Origin: Chromatiaceae bacterium
Lineage (GTDB): Bacteria > Pseudomonadota > Gammaproteobacteria > Chromatiales > Chromatiaceae
Assembly: GCA_016714645.1 (NCBI GenBank)
Contig: JADKCI010000002.1
Span: forward strand, 310,001-374,000
Direction of reading: 5' to 3'
Length of the DNA: 64,000 bases
In this document: piece by piece, positions 43,915 to 54,057 of the stretch
Position numbering within the stretch: position 1 is the stretch's first letter
Layout: every line of letters begins with the position of its first letter
Made by a program: the position numbers and the translations under genes
The notes under the pieces: generated by a model
What the model was told of the DNA's origin: nothing
What the model saw: only the letters and a program-made list of their open reading frames with translations
Databases searched by the model: none

Positions 43915-45714
43915 ATGTCAATTTCATCCCATGAGGCTGTCACCCGGATGGTTGCCCGCTTGCTGGCGACCCACGGCCATGAGCCAGAACTCCTCCTCCA
44001 GCACCTGATCGCGATTCAGCAGGCCTTCTCCTATGTGCCCCCGGCGGCCGTCGAGGCGCTGTCGGCGGCCATGGGGGTGACGCGTTCCCGCATCCTGGCC
44101 TCCATCGATTTTTACGCCTTCCTGCACGCTCGGCCCCGCGGCGATTTCGACATCCTCTTCAGCGACAACATCACCGACCGCCTGCTGGGTAGCGAGGGGT
44201 TGCGCGCCCGGCTCTGCAAGCGGCTGGGGGTTGGCCTCGATGAACCCCGCGAGGATGGGCGGGTGACGATTGGCCTGACCTCCTGCACCGGCATGTGTGA
44301 TCAGGGACCCGCCATGCTGGTCAATGGGCTGGCGGTGACGGCCCTGACCCCGAGACGCATCGACCGCATCGCGGAACTGGTGGAGGCCGGGGTGCCCCTG
44401 GAGCACTGGCCGCCCAAGTTCTTCGTGGTGGAGGACAATATCCACCGTGTCGGTGACCTGCTGAGCAATGCGGAAAAGATGGGCGCCGGCCTGCAGCGCT
44501 TCCTGGAGCTGGGCCCGGTGGGAGCCATGGCGGAGCTGGAGGCCTCCGTCCTGCGGGGCCGGGGTGGGGCGGGTTTCACCACGGCCCTCAAGTGGCGCAT
44601 CTGCCGGGATACCGCCAGCGATGAACGCTACGTGGTCTGCAACGCGGACGAGGGCGAGCCGGGAACCTTCAAGGACCGGGTGCTCCTCAACCGCTACGCC
44701 GATCTGATTTTCAAGGGCATGACCCTGTGCGCCGGCATCGTCGGCGCGCGCAAGGGCTACCTCTATCTGCGGGGTGAATACCGCTATATGGTGCCGCGCC
44801 TCAAGTGGGTGCTGGAGCGGCGGCGGGAGCAGGGCCTGCTGGGGTGGGACATCGCGGGCCAGCCGGGTTTCGACTTCGACATCGACATCCACCTCGGCGC
44901 CGGGGCCTATGTCTGCGGCGAGGAGTCGGCCCTCATCGAATCCCTGGAGGGCCGGCGCGGCGTCGTTCGCAAGCGGCCGCCCTATCCCGTCGTCAGCGGC
45001 TTCCTGGGGCGGCCCACGGTGGTCAACAACGTCGAGACCTTCCTGGCCGCCGCGCGCATCATTGAGTGGGGTGGTCACTGGTTCCGGGGCGCCGGTACCC
45101 AGCAATCCACCGGCAGCAAGCTGCTGAGCATCAGCGGCGACGTGGCCCGGCCGGGCATTTATGAATATGATTTCGGCACCCCGGTGAGTCAGATCCTGGC
45201 GGATTGCGGCGGCAGTGGCGCCCAGGCCGTCCAGGTCTCCGGCGCGGCGGGGGTGACCCTGGCGCCGGCCGAGTTTCACCGCTCCCTGTCCTTCGAGGAC
45301 CTGCCCACCGCCGGCTCCTTCATGGTGCTGGGTCGGGAGCGCGACCTCATGGACATGACCCGCAACTTCGCCCGCTTCTTCGCCCACGAGAGCTGCGGCT
45401 TCTGCACCCCCTGCCGGGTCGGCTGCCGCCTGCTGGAGGCCCTGGTGGAGAAGGTCGCGGCCGGCAAGGCCTCCGCCTACGACCTTGAGGAGCTGCGCAA
45501 CCTGGGCAACCTGATGCGCCAGACCAGCTACTGCGGCCTGGGCACCACGGCCTCCAATCACGTCCAGGACATCCTCGACAAGTTCCCCGACACCTTCCAC
45601 CGGCGCCTGAGCGGCCCGGACTACACCCCGGCCTTTGATCTGGATGGCGCCCTCTCGGTGGCGCGGGCCATCAGCGGGCGCACCGATGCCGGTGCCCACC
45701 TGGAGGCGGTATGA
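43915..45714 (+). CDS. hoxF: NAD-reducing hydrogenase diaphorase subunit HoxF
   Basis: A 599-aa flavoprotein that exchanges electrons between NAD(H) and the Fe-S chain. The N-terminal ~170 residues are NuoE-like with SCTGMCDQ (about 122-129). The NuoF-like part has the FMN motif GRGGAGFTTALKWR (near 214), the NAD-binding GAGAYVCGEESALIES (near 329) and the 4Fe-4S ligands CGFCTPCRVGC (about 493-503) plus the Cys of SYCGLG (near 538). First gene of the hoxFUYHW run, with an ATGA overlap to hoxU. No separate hoxE is present. Confidence 0.96.
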   Translation: MSISSHEAVTRMVARLLATHGHEPELLLQHLIAIQQAFSYVPPAAVEALSAAMGVTRSRILASIDFYAFLHARPRGDFDILFSDNITDRLLGSEGLRARLCKRLGVGLDEPREDGRVTIGLTSCTGMCDQGPAMLVNGLAVTALTPRRIDRIAELVEAGVPLEHWPPKFFVVEDNIHRVGDLLSNAEKMGAGLQRFLELGPVGAMAELEASVLRGRGGAGFTTALKWRICRDTASDERYVVCNADEGEPGTFKDRVLLNRYADLIFKGMTLCAGIVGARKGYLYLRGEYRYMVPRLKWVLERRREQGLLGWDIAGQPGFDFDIDIHLGAGAYVCGEESALIESLEGRRGVVRKRPPYPVVSGFLGRPTVVNNVETFLAAARIIEWGGHWFRGAGTQQSTGSKLLSISGDVARPGIYEYDFGTPVSQILADCGGSGAQAVQVSGAAGVTLAPAEFHRSLSFEDLPTAGSFMVLGRERDLMDMTRNFARFFAHESCGFCTPCRVGCRLLEALVEKVAAGKASAYDLEELRNLGNLMRQTSYCGLGTTASNHVQDILDKFPDTFHRRLSGPDYTPAFDLDGALSVARAISGRTDAGAHLEAV

Positions 45715-46439
45715 CGCCCTTCAACCAGTTCCGGATCGACGGCCAGGCGATCCCCTTCACCCCCGGCCAGACCATCATGGACGCCGCCCTGGCGGCGGGG
45801 GTCTATATCCCCCACCTCTGTCACAACCCGGAACTCGCCCCCCACGGCAGTTGCCGGGTGTGCGTGGTGCGGGCCGGCGGGCGCCTGGTGTCCTCCTGCA
45901 CCGCCCCGGCGGCGGCGGGCCTGGAGGTGGAATCCGCCACTCCGGACATCCAGGCCAGTCGGCGCACCATCCTGCAGCTGCTGTTCGTCGAGGGCAACCA
46001 CATCTGTCCCGCCTGTCAGAAGACCGGCGCCTGCCAGCTTCAGGCGGTGGCCTATTACACCGGCATGCTGGCCCCCCACTTCACCCACTTTTTCCCGCGT
46101 CGCGACCTGGATGCCTCCCATCCGGACTTCGTCATCGACTTCAACCGCTGCATCCTCTGCGAGTTGTGTGTGCGCGCCAGTCGTGACCTGGACGGCAAGG
46201 ACGTCTTCGCCATCAGCGGGCGGGGCATCGCTAGCAAGCTGGTCATCGAATCCCCTACCGGCCGGCTCGGCGATAGCCGCTTCAGCGCCGAGGACCGCGC
46301 CGCCCACGTCTGCCCGGTCGGCGCCATCCTGCCCAAGCGCGGCGGCTATAGCGTGCCCATCGGCCAGCGCCTCTACGACCGCGCCGCCATCGACACCGTC
46401 GGCGACGTCGCTGCCAACGAAGACAGGACCACCCCATGA
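45711..46439 (+). CDS. hoxU: NAD-reducing hydrogenase subunit HoxU
   Basis: A 242-aa Fe-S protein of the diaphorase module, like the N-terminus of NuoG. 2Fe-2S ligands Cys37, 48, 51 and 63; His97 with Cys99, 102 and 108 for a 4Fe-4S cluster; further cysteines at 147, 150 and 153, with CPVG near 200. It relays electrons between HoxF and HoxY. ATGA overlaps on both sides indicate tight translational coupling. Confidence 0.95.
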   Translation: MTPFNQFRIDGQAIPFTPGQTIMDAALAAGVYIPHLCHNPELAPHGSCRVCVVRAGGRLVSSCTAPAAAGLEVESATPDIQASRRTILQLLFVEGNHICPACQKTGACQLQAVAYYTGMLAPHFTHFFPRRDLDASHPDFVIDFNRCILCELCVRASRDLDGKDVFAISGRGIASKLVIESPTGRLGDSRFSAEDRAAHVCPVGAILPKRGGYSVPIGQRLYDRAAIDTVGDVAANEDRTTP

Positions 46440-46976
46440 GCGCCAAGATCAAGGTCGCCACCACCTCCCTGGCGGGGTGCTTCGGCTGTCACATGTCCTT
46501 GCTCGACATCGACGAGCGCATCCTGGAGCTGGTCGAACTGGTCGAATTCGATCGCTCCCCCCCTCACCGACATCAAGCAGATCGGTGCCTGCGACCTGGG
46601 CCTGATCGAGGGCGGGGTCGCCAATGCCGAGAATGTCGAGGTGCTGCGGGAGTTCCGCCGCCACTGCAAGATCCTGGTCGCCGTCGGCGCCTGCGCCATC
46701 AGTGGCGGCGTCCCCGCCATGCGTAACTCCTTCGCCCTGGCGGATTGCCTGACGGAGTCCTACGTCACCGGCATCGGCATCCACAACCCCGGCGTGCCCA
46801 ATGACCCCGAGATCCCCCTGCTCCTGAACCAGGTCCATCCCATCCACGAGGTGGTCAAGGTCGATTACTTCCTGCCCGGCTGCCCGCCCTCCGGGGACGC
46901 CATCTGGACCTTCCTGACCGAGTTACTGGCCGGCCAGCCCATCAGCCTGCCCTACACCCAGTTGCACTACGACTGA
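46436..46976 (+). pseudogene. hoxY: Hydrogenase small subunit HoxY, frame interrupted by a one-base insertion
   Basis: The small [NiFe]-hydrogenase subunit with the proximal 4Fe-4S cluster. Frame 1 from ATG 46436 reads to EFDRS with GCFGCHMSLLDID (Cys15 and Cys18). The rest, from LTDIKQIGACDLGLIEGG through GACAISGG and PGCPPSG to 46976, lies in another frame. Removing one C from the C7 run at 46557-46563 restores a complete ~180-aa HoxY. Because its partners look intact, sequencing error or a very recent mutation is more likely than an old pseudogene. Confidence 0.88.
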
Positions 46977-47003
46977 CCGGCCCGCGCCACCGAGGACACC
47001 GCC

Positions 47004-48518
47004 ATGCACCGCCACCCGGAAATCACCCGCCTGGAGACGGCGGCCCAGCCCGCCGGCCTCAAGCGCATCGCCATCGATCCCTTGACCCGGGTCGAGGGCC
47101 ACGGCAAGGTCACCCTACTGCAGGACGCCGATAACCACATCCAGCAGGCGCGCCTGCACATCGTCGAGTTCCGGGGCTTCGAGAAGTTCATCCAGGGGCG
47201 GCCCTACTGGGAACTGCCGGTGCTGGTGCAGCGCCTGTGCGGCATCTGCCCGGTGAGCCACCACCTGGCCGCCGCCAAGGCCACGGATCAGTTGGTTGGC
47301 GTCGATGAACTGACGCCCACGGCGGACAAGGTCCGGCGCCTTATGCATCTGGGCCAGACCCTCCAGTCCCACGCCCTGCATTTCTTCCACCTCTCCTCGC
47401 CGGACCTGCTCTTCGGCTTCGATGACGCCGTCGCCCACCGCAACATCATCGGCGTCATCCAGGACTATCCCGAGATCGCCAAGCAGGGGGTACTGCTGCG
47501 CAAGTACGGCCAGGAGGTCATCCGCGTCACCTCTGGCAAGCGCATCCACGGCTCCGGCGCCATCCCCGGCGGCGTCAACAAGGCCCTCACCACCGAGGAG
47601 CGCGACTACCTGCTCACCGACAGCGACCAGATGGTCACCTGGGCCGAATCCGCCGTGCAGCTCATGAAGCGCGTCTTCCTCGGCAACCCCGACTATCACT
47701 ACCGCTTCGGCGCTGTCGATGCCAACACCCTGAGCCTCACCGGGCCCGAGGGGGCCTTCGAGCTCTACCATGGTGGCCTGCGCGCCCGCGACCCCCGGGG
47801 CCGCACCCTCTTCGATGACCAGGACTACCGTCACTACGAACAACTGCTGCACGAAGAGATCAAGCCCTGGAGCTACATGAAGTTCCCCTTCATCGCCGCT
47901 CTGGGGCCCGCTACCGGCTGGTACCGGGTCGGACCCCTGGCGCGGGTCAACAACTGCGACCGCTTCGATACCCCCCTGGCGGAACAGGAGCGCGAGGACT
48001 TTCGCGCGGCGGGGGAGGGGCGGCCCCTGCAGGCGGCCCTCGCCACCCACTGGGCGCGGCTCATCGAACTGCTCTATTGCGCCGAGGCCATCCGGGAACT
48101 GCTCCGGGACCCGGACCTGCTGGGCGACGACCTGCTGCGGGTGGGCGAGCGCCGGCTCCAGGGCATCGGCGTGGTCGAGGCTCCCCGTGGCACCCTCTTC
48201 CACCACTACGCAACCGACGCCGACGGCCTGGTGACCCAGGCCAACCTCATCGTCTCCACCACCAACAACAACCAGGTCATGAACGCCGCCATCCGCCAGG
48301 TGGCCGCCCACTACCTGGACGGCCAGGAGCTGACCGAACCCCTGCTCAATCACATCGAGGTCGCCATCCGCGCCTACGACCCCTGCCTGTCCTGCGCCAC
48401 CCATGCCGTGGGCAAGATGCCCCTGGAACTGGAGTTGGTGGACACCACTGGCCAGGTGGTGGATCGCCTCTGCCAGCGCGCCAGCGGGGCCATCGAGCGG
48501 CCCGGGGTCGGAGACTAG
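47004..48518 (+). CDS. hoxH: Hydrogenase large subunit HoxH
   Basis: A 504-aa subunit with the NiFe(CN)2CO active site. L1 motif RLCGICPVSH (Cys79, Cys82) and L2 motif DPCLSCATHA (Cys461, Cys464) supply the four ligands. The 36 residues after the L2 motif are the extension expected to be removed by HoxW once nickel is in. GAGGA precedes ATG 47004. The protein is group-3d-like by its partners HoxFUY. Confidence 0.96.
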   Translation: MHRHPEITRLETAAQPAGLKRIAIDPLTRVEGHGKVTLLQDADNHIQQARLHIVEFRGFEKFIQGRPYWELPVLVQRLCGICPVSHHLAAAKATDQLVGVDELTPTADKVRRLMHLGQTLQSHALHFFHLSSPDLLFGFDDAVAHRNIIGVIQDYPEIAKQGVLLRKYGQEVIRVTSGKRIHGSGAIPGGVNKALTTEERDYLLTDSDQMVTWAESAVQLMKRVFLGNPDYHYRFGAVDANTLSLTGPEGAFELYHGGLRARDPRGRTLFDDQDYRHYEQLLHEEIKPWSYMKFPFIAALGPATGWYRVGPLARVNNCDRFDTPLAEQEREDFRAAGEGRPLQAALATHWARLIELLYCAEAIRELLRDPDLLGDDLLRVGERRLQGIGVVEAPRGTLFHHYATDADGLVTQANLIVSTTNNNQVMNAAIRQVAAHYLDGQELTEPLLNHIEVAIRAYDPCLSCATHAVGKMPLELELVDTTGQVVDRLCQRASGAIERPGVGD

Positions 48519-48543
48519 CGGCCGCGCCTGGGGTCCGTCGCCC

Positions 48544-49005
48544 ATGGCCCCGATCCTTATCTTCGGTTACGGCAACCCCTCCCGGGGCGATGACGCCCTG
48601 GGACCCGCGCTCATCGCCCGCCTGGAGGCCTTGCAGGCCACGCGAGGGGCCGGCCAGCCGCCCCCCTGGGACCTCCTCACCGACTTCCAGCCCCAGCCGG
48701 AGCATGCCCTGGACCTGGTCGGGCGTGAACGGGTGATCCTGGTCGATGCCGACGTCAGCCTGGCGGTGCCCTACCGACTGGAGCCTATCGTCCCCGACCG
48801 GGATGCCAGCTATACCACCCATGCCATGAGCCCCGGCGCCCTGCTGTGGGTCCATACCCAGATCGGCTATGGCCCGCCCCCGCCCTGTTTCCTGCTGCGC
48901 ATCCGGGGCCATCACTTCGCCCTCGGCGCGCCCTTGAGCGCGGGGGCGGTGGCCAATCTGGCCCGAGCGGAGGGGGTTTTACGGGGGTTTTTGGGGGTGG
49001 GGTGA
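48544..49005 (+). CDS. hoxW: Hydrogenase maturation endopeptidase HoxW
   Basis: A 153-aa protease of the HyaD/HybD fold. LIFGYGNPSRGDDALGP at the N-terminus and ERVILVDADVS supply the Ni-sensing acidic residues, and YTTHAMSPGALL has the conserved His. It cleaves the C-terminal extension of HoxH. It starts 25 bp after hoxH, which fits a dedicated partner. No hypABCDEF genes are in the window. Confidence 0.9.
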   Translation: MAPILIFGYGNPSRGDDALGPALIARLEALQATRGAGQPPPWDLLTDFQPQPEHALDLVGRERVILVDADVSLAVPYRLEPIVPDRDASYTTHAMSPGALLWVHTQIGYGPPPPCFLLRIRGHHFALGAPLSAGAVANLARAEGVLRGFLGVG

Positions 49006-49231
49006 GGGTTGAGGGGGGCTGAGTGGGGTTGCTGAGCGTCCCGGTCGGCTCTATGCTGGTGAGTAACACGGCCCCTTTCCATTGAACCGCCTCGGCGGGG
49101 AGATGGCTAAGGGGTTTTTTGTTGCCGGCGATAAACCGCTGACCGTGCCCCCGGATGGACTTGCGTGGGGGCGACTTACGCTTTGGTCACCTGCGGATTC
49201 TGACGCTAGCCCATTTGCTGAGGGACTACCC

Positions 49232-49460
49232 ATGAGCACCCTGACCATCCGCTTGCCGGACGACACAGCCGCTCGTCTTAAGACTCTGGCCCACCCTCCA
49301 GGGACTGAGCATGAACAAGCTCATCGAAGAATTGAGCGCCCAGGTCCTGGCCGCCTGGGACACGGAAAACCACTTCCGAACTCTGGCCGCCACCGGGGAT
49401 GTCGCCCAGGCCTTGGCCATCCTCGACCGCCTGGATGCCACTGACCGGCAGACCCACTAA
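49232..49460 (+). pseudogene. Ribbon-helix-helix antitoxin-like protein, frameshifted
   Basis: MSTLTIRLPDDTAARLKTLA is an RHH DNA-binding start. One base too many in the CCC at 49294-49296 diverts the frame; in the next frame it continues LQGLSMNKLIEELSAQVLA and DTENHFRTLAATGD to TAA at 49460, giving ~75 aa when repaired. Such proteins repress their own toxin operons, but no toxin gene is recognised in the 170 bp that follow. Confidence 0.7.
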
Positions 49461-49628
49461 GCCCACCTTGACCGCACTAAAGCCCGGTCGTCTCCGCCGG
49501 ATAAACTCGGGTCGTTTTATCAAGGGTGAGGAGGCCATTCGCCTGGATTGACGGCGATCGCTTCGTAAGCCAAGTACAGTCTTCTCGCCCTCCCTGGCAA
49601 GAATAAGGCTGTGATGTGGTCAGACCGA

Positions 49629-51200
<1,572 letters not shown>

Positions 51201-51273
51201 CAATCAGGCTCCATTCAGTGTTCGGCACCTCCGCCGGTCGGTCATGCCTGACCGCTAGGGGACGCCAAACGGG

Positions 51274-51492
51274 TTAAACTGCGGGGCATGGCGGCCAATA
51301 CCCGGCCAGCCAGGTAGCGACCTCTGCCGCCGGCTTGCCCGCCACGGGCGGTAAGACGCCAGGGCCAGGCAGGTGGTTCCCCGGCTTGCACCCTCGGCCG
51401 ACCGCATCCTGGATGACCCAACCATCGAAGCGGTCCTTTGGGTCCAGGCGGGTGGGCCCTTTTCGGGTAGGATGTGGCCGGCCTTTGCTCAT
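51274..51492 (-). CDS. Possible small hypothetical protein (72 aa)
   Basis: MSKGRPHPTRKGPTRLDPKD is preceded by AAGGGG at reasonable spacing. It ends at TAA 51274 between the protease and the hydrolase, with start 24 bp from the divergent hydrolase start. It has basic, glycine/proline-rich composition and no recognised family. It may be a shadow of regulatory DNA. Confidence 0.3.
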   Translation of the reverse strand: MSKGRPHPTRKGPTRLDPKDRFDGWVIQDAVGRGCKPGNHLPGPGVLPPVAGKPAAEVATWLAGYWPPCPAV

Positions 51493-51516
51493 TCATCCCC
51501 TTCAGGTGCTTGATCC

Positions 51517-52380
51517 ATGCGACCCTGGCGATTTCTGATCTTTGCCTCCCCATTGCTCCTCGGCTATCTGTTTCTTATCGGATTCATGACCATGAGCCAA
51601 GACCAGTTGCTGTACCTGCCCGATCCCACGCCGCCATCGGCCGCGAACCTGCGCTCGCGCCTGGGGCCGGCCCTTGCAACCTGGCCCTTGGCCAGTGGGC
51701 CGGCTTTTCGGGGCTATGTCCGCGCCGATGCCATGGCGACTCAGGGTTGGCGTGGCACCCTGGTGCTGTTTCATGGCAATGCGGGCAGTGCCCGGGATCG
51801 GACCTGGTACCTGAACGCTCTCGAACCCCTGGGACTCCGCGTCATTCTGGCGGAATATCCCGGCTATGGCGGGCGGGAGGGCACCCCGAGCCAGGCTTCC
51901 CTGGTGGCGGATGGGCGAGAGACGGTCCGCCTGGCAAGGGCGGCCTTTGGTGAACCCTTGTGGGTATGGGGCGAATCCCTCGGCGCCGCCGTGGCCGCCC
52001 AGGTGGCGGTGGCTCCCGAAGGGCCGGCCAGGGGGTTGGTGTTGATTACCCCCTGGGACAACCTGCCCGATCTGGCCCAGGCGCTCTATTGGTACCTGCC
52101 CGCGCGGTGGCTGGTGCGGGATCGGTATGACACGCGGGCCGCCCTCCAGCCTTTTCAAGGGCCGAAGGCGGTGCTGATCGCTGGCCAGGACCAGATCGTG
52201 CCGCCGGCCCATAGCCAGGGCCTCTATGCGGCCTTACCCGAGCCCAAGCGGCTCTGGCTGTTTCCGGAGGCCGGCCACAATGATTGGCCCGCCTACGCGG
52301 CGGCGGCCTGGTGGGGAGAGACGGTGGCGTGGCTTGAAGCGAAGGCCCCTCAAGCCGTGAACACTTCGACCATCAGATAG
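51517..52380 (+). CDS. Membrane-anchored alpha/beta hydrolase (BEM46/ABHD13-like)
   Basis: A 287-aa protein with an N-terminal hydrophobic anchor (residues 6-24). VLFHGNAGSARD (oxyanion), AEYPGYGGREG, nucleophile elbow GESLG, and EAGHNDWP with the catalytic His define the family. Substrate unknown, possibly lipids or peptidyl esters at the membrane. Its last 31 bases overlap the antiporter gene on the opposite strand. Confidence 0.86.
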   Translation: MRPWRFLIFASPLLLGYLFLIGFMTMSQDQLLYLPDPTPPSAANLRSRLGPALATWPLASGPAFRGYVRADAMATQGWRGTLVLFHGNAGSARDRTWYLNALEPLGLRVILAEYPGYGGREGTPSQASLVADGRETVRLARAAFGEPLWVWGESLGAAVAAQVAVAPEGPARGLVLITPWDNLPDLAQALYWYLPARWLVRDRYDTRAALQPFQGPKAVLIAGQDQIVPPAHSQGLYAALPEPKRLWLFPEAGHNDWPAYAAAAWWGETVAWLEAKAPQAVNTSTIR

Positions 52381-53325
52381 CCGGTGTAGGCGATATAGGC
52401 CAGGAGCAGCAGGGTGCCGTCCAGGCGGCTGATCCGTCCCGGCCTGCCGCCATAGCCCCGGCCCAGGACAAAGAGCGACAGGGTCAGCACCGCCATGGTC
52501 ATGATGTCGCGGCTAAAGACTTCCGGTCCGACGGTCAGGGGGCTGATGGCCCCGGCGATGCCGACCACGGCCAGGGTGTTGAAGATATTCGAGCCGATGA
52601 TGTTGCCCAGGGCCAGGTCGTGCTCCCCCTTGCGCGCCGCGACGATGGAGGAGGCGAGTTCCGGCAGCGAAGTGCCCACGGCGACGATGGTCAGGCCAAT
52701 GATCAGGTCGCTGATCCCCAGGCCCTGGGCGATCGCGACCGCGCCCCAGACCAGGAGCCGGGAACTCAGGATCAGCAGCACTAGGCCGGCGAAGGTCCAG
52801 AACAGGGCCTGGCGGGTGGTCATGGCCAGGGCGGCGACTTGTTCCTCTACCTCGTGATCCAGGGTATCCGCCGTCTTGCGCAGACCTTGCCAAATCATCC
52901 AGCCCATGACGCCGGCGAAGACCGCCAGCAGCGTCCAGGCATCCCCGCGGGTGATGTGCCCCGCTCCAGACCTGCCATGCCGCCAGGGCCGTGACGGCGG
53001 CGAGGATGGGCAGTTCTTTGCGAAGCACCTGTGAGTTGACGACGATGGGGCTGATCAGGGCCGTGATCCCCAGGATGAGGGCGATATTGGCGATATTGGA
53101 GCCGTAGGCGTTGCCGAGGGCGATGCCGGAACTGCCCTGATAGGCCGCCAGGGCGGAGACCGTCAACTCCGGCGCCGAGGTGCCGAAGCCCACGACGACC
53201 ATGCCGACGAGGCGCGGCGGCATGCCGAAATGATGGGCGGAGGCGGCCGCTCCATCCACGAACCGATCGGCGCTCCAGACCAGGAGGGCCAGGCCAACGA
53301 CAAGGGCGATAAGGGGAAGAATCAT
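52350..53325 (-). pseudogene. Calcium/sodium antiporter (CaCA, YrbG-like), frameshifted
   Basis: An inner-membrane Na+/Ca2+ exchanger with two inverted helix bundles. The first half from ATG 53325 has GFGTSAPELTVS (alpha-1 repeat) and GNAYGSNIANI. The second half, in the next frame, has VGTSLPELASSIVAA (alpha-2) and GNIIGSNIFN, ending at 52350. A one-base excess in the C4 run at 52959-52962 (plus strand) separates them inside the central loop; repair gives ~324 aa, the normal size. Confidence 0.88.
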
Positions 53326-53444
53326 GGTGGGCTAGGGAAAAATTGAAACATGAGTCCGTGATATAGCGATCGACCCCGCCTTGCAGGAGGGAGACGCAGC
53401 GCGTTCCTGGTCTCCGATCCCTTCTGGGGCGATCCCGCGGCTAT

Positions 53445-53882
53445 TCAATAGCCCCGAAAGTACCAGCGGTTATCCCAGCCGTTCAGGGGGGTGTTGGGTT
53501 TGTCCGGTGAGGCTTCCGGGTTCGGGGGGGCAGGCGGTGCTGGGGTTTGCCAGGGACCCTGGCCAAGAAAATGTTCGCGGTCGCGTTCGATCTGTCCCAG
53601 GAAGATGTCGTGACGCCGCTCTTGATCTAAAAGAATGGCCTCTGCCCTGGGGTTATGCTGGCGGCGGCGGGCATCCCGGGCCTCCCGCGAGGCGCGGCGG
53701 CGCTCTTCCCAGGCCTGGCGCTGAGCGCGCACGGCGTCAAGCCATTGATCGCCCGTTGCGCTTGCGATGGGCTGGTCGGTGGGGGGGAGTGGATCCGCCC
53801 CGGAGGACTCGGTGGCACTCGGGGGCGAGGAAAAAAATGCAAAGGATAACAAAATAATACAAAAGCGGATCGCCTTGCTCAT
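53445..53882 (-). CDS. Exported charged protein of unknown function
   Basis: A 145-aa protein with a signal peptide (ICIILL-type core, cleavage near SSPPSATES). An arginine/glutamate-rich helix follows (about 45-95, VRAQRQAWEERRRASREARD), then a proline-rich tail ending WDNRWYFRGY. ATG 53882 is preferred to GTG 53894, which abuts the ribosome site. No family recognised. Confidence 0.6.
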   Translation of the reverse strand: MSKAIRFCIILLSFAFFSSPPSATESSGADPLPPTDQPIASATGDQWLDAVRAQRQAWEERRRASREARDARRRQHNPRAEAILLDQERRHDIFLGQIERDREHFLGQGPWQTPAPPAPPNPEASPDKPNTPLNGWDNRWYFRGY

Positions 53883-54057
53883 GTCGCTGACCACCCTCTA
53901 AAGTGCCCGCGCGACGGCTATGCCGACGACTGCCGTGGGTCTGAAATTCAATATTTAATTATTTACCAAATTTACCCAGGGATGCCTTGTCCTGCATCAA
54001 GTTTTTGGATGTTGCCCCGCGCGATTACGGGACGGGCGAGGGGGCTGGCGGGGGGAC

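Noticed and set aside
43924..45699. 591-codon frame antisense to hoxF
   Set aside because: Mirror frame of a strongly conserved gene; no ribosome site or domain.
46557..46563. Programmed frameshift in hoxY at the C7 run
   Set aside because: hoxY is not known to use frameshifting and there is no downstream stimulatory structure evident; an indel error fits better.
47115..48545. 476-codon frame antisense to hoxH
   Set aside because: Same reason: shadow of a GC-rich conserved gene.
49435..49551. 38-codon frame after the RHH gene as a toxin
   Set aside because: Too short, no recognised motif, and starts inside the RHH coding region.
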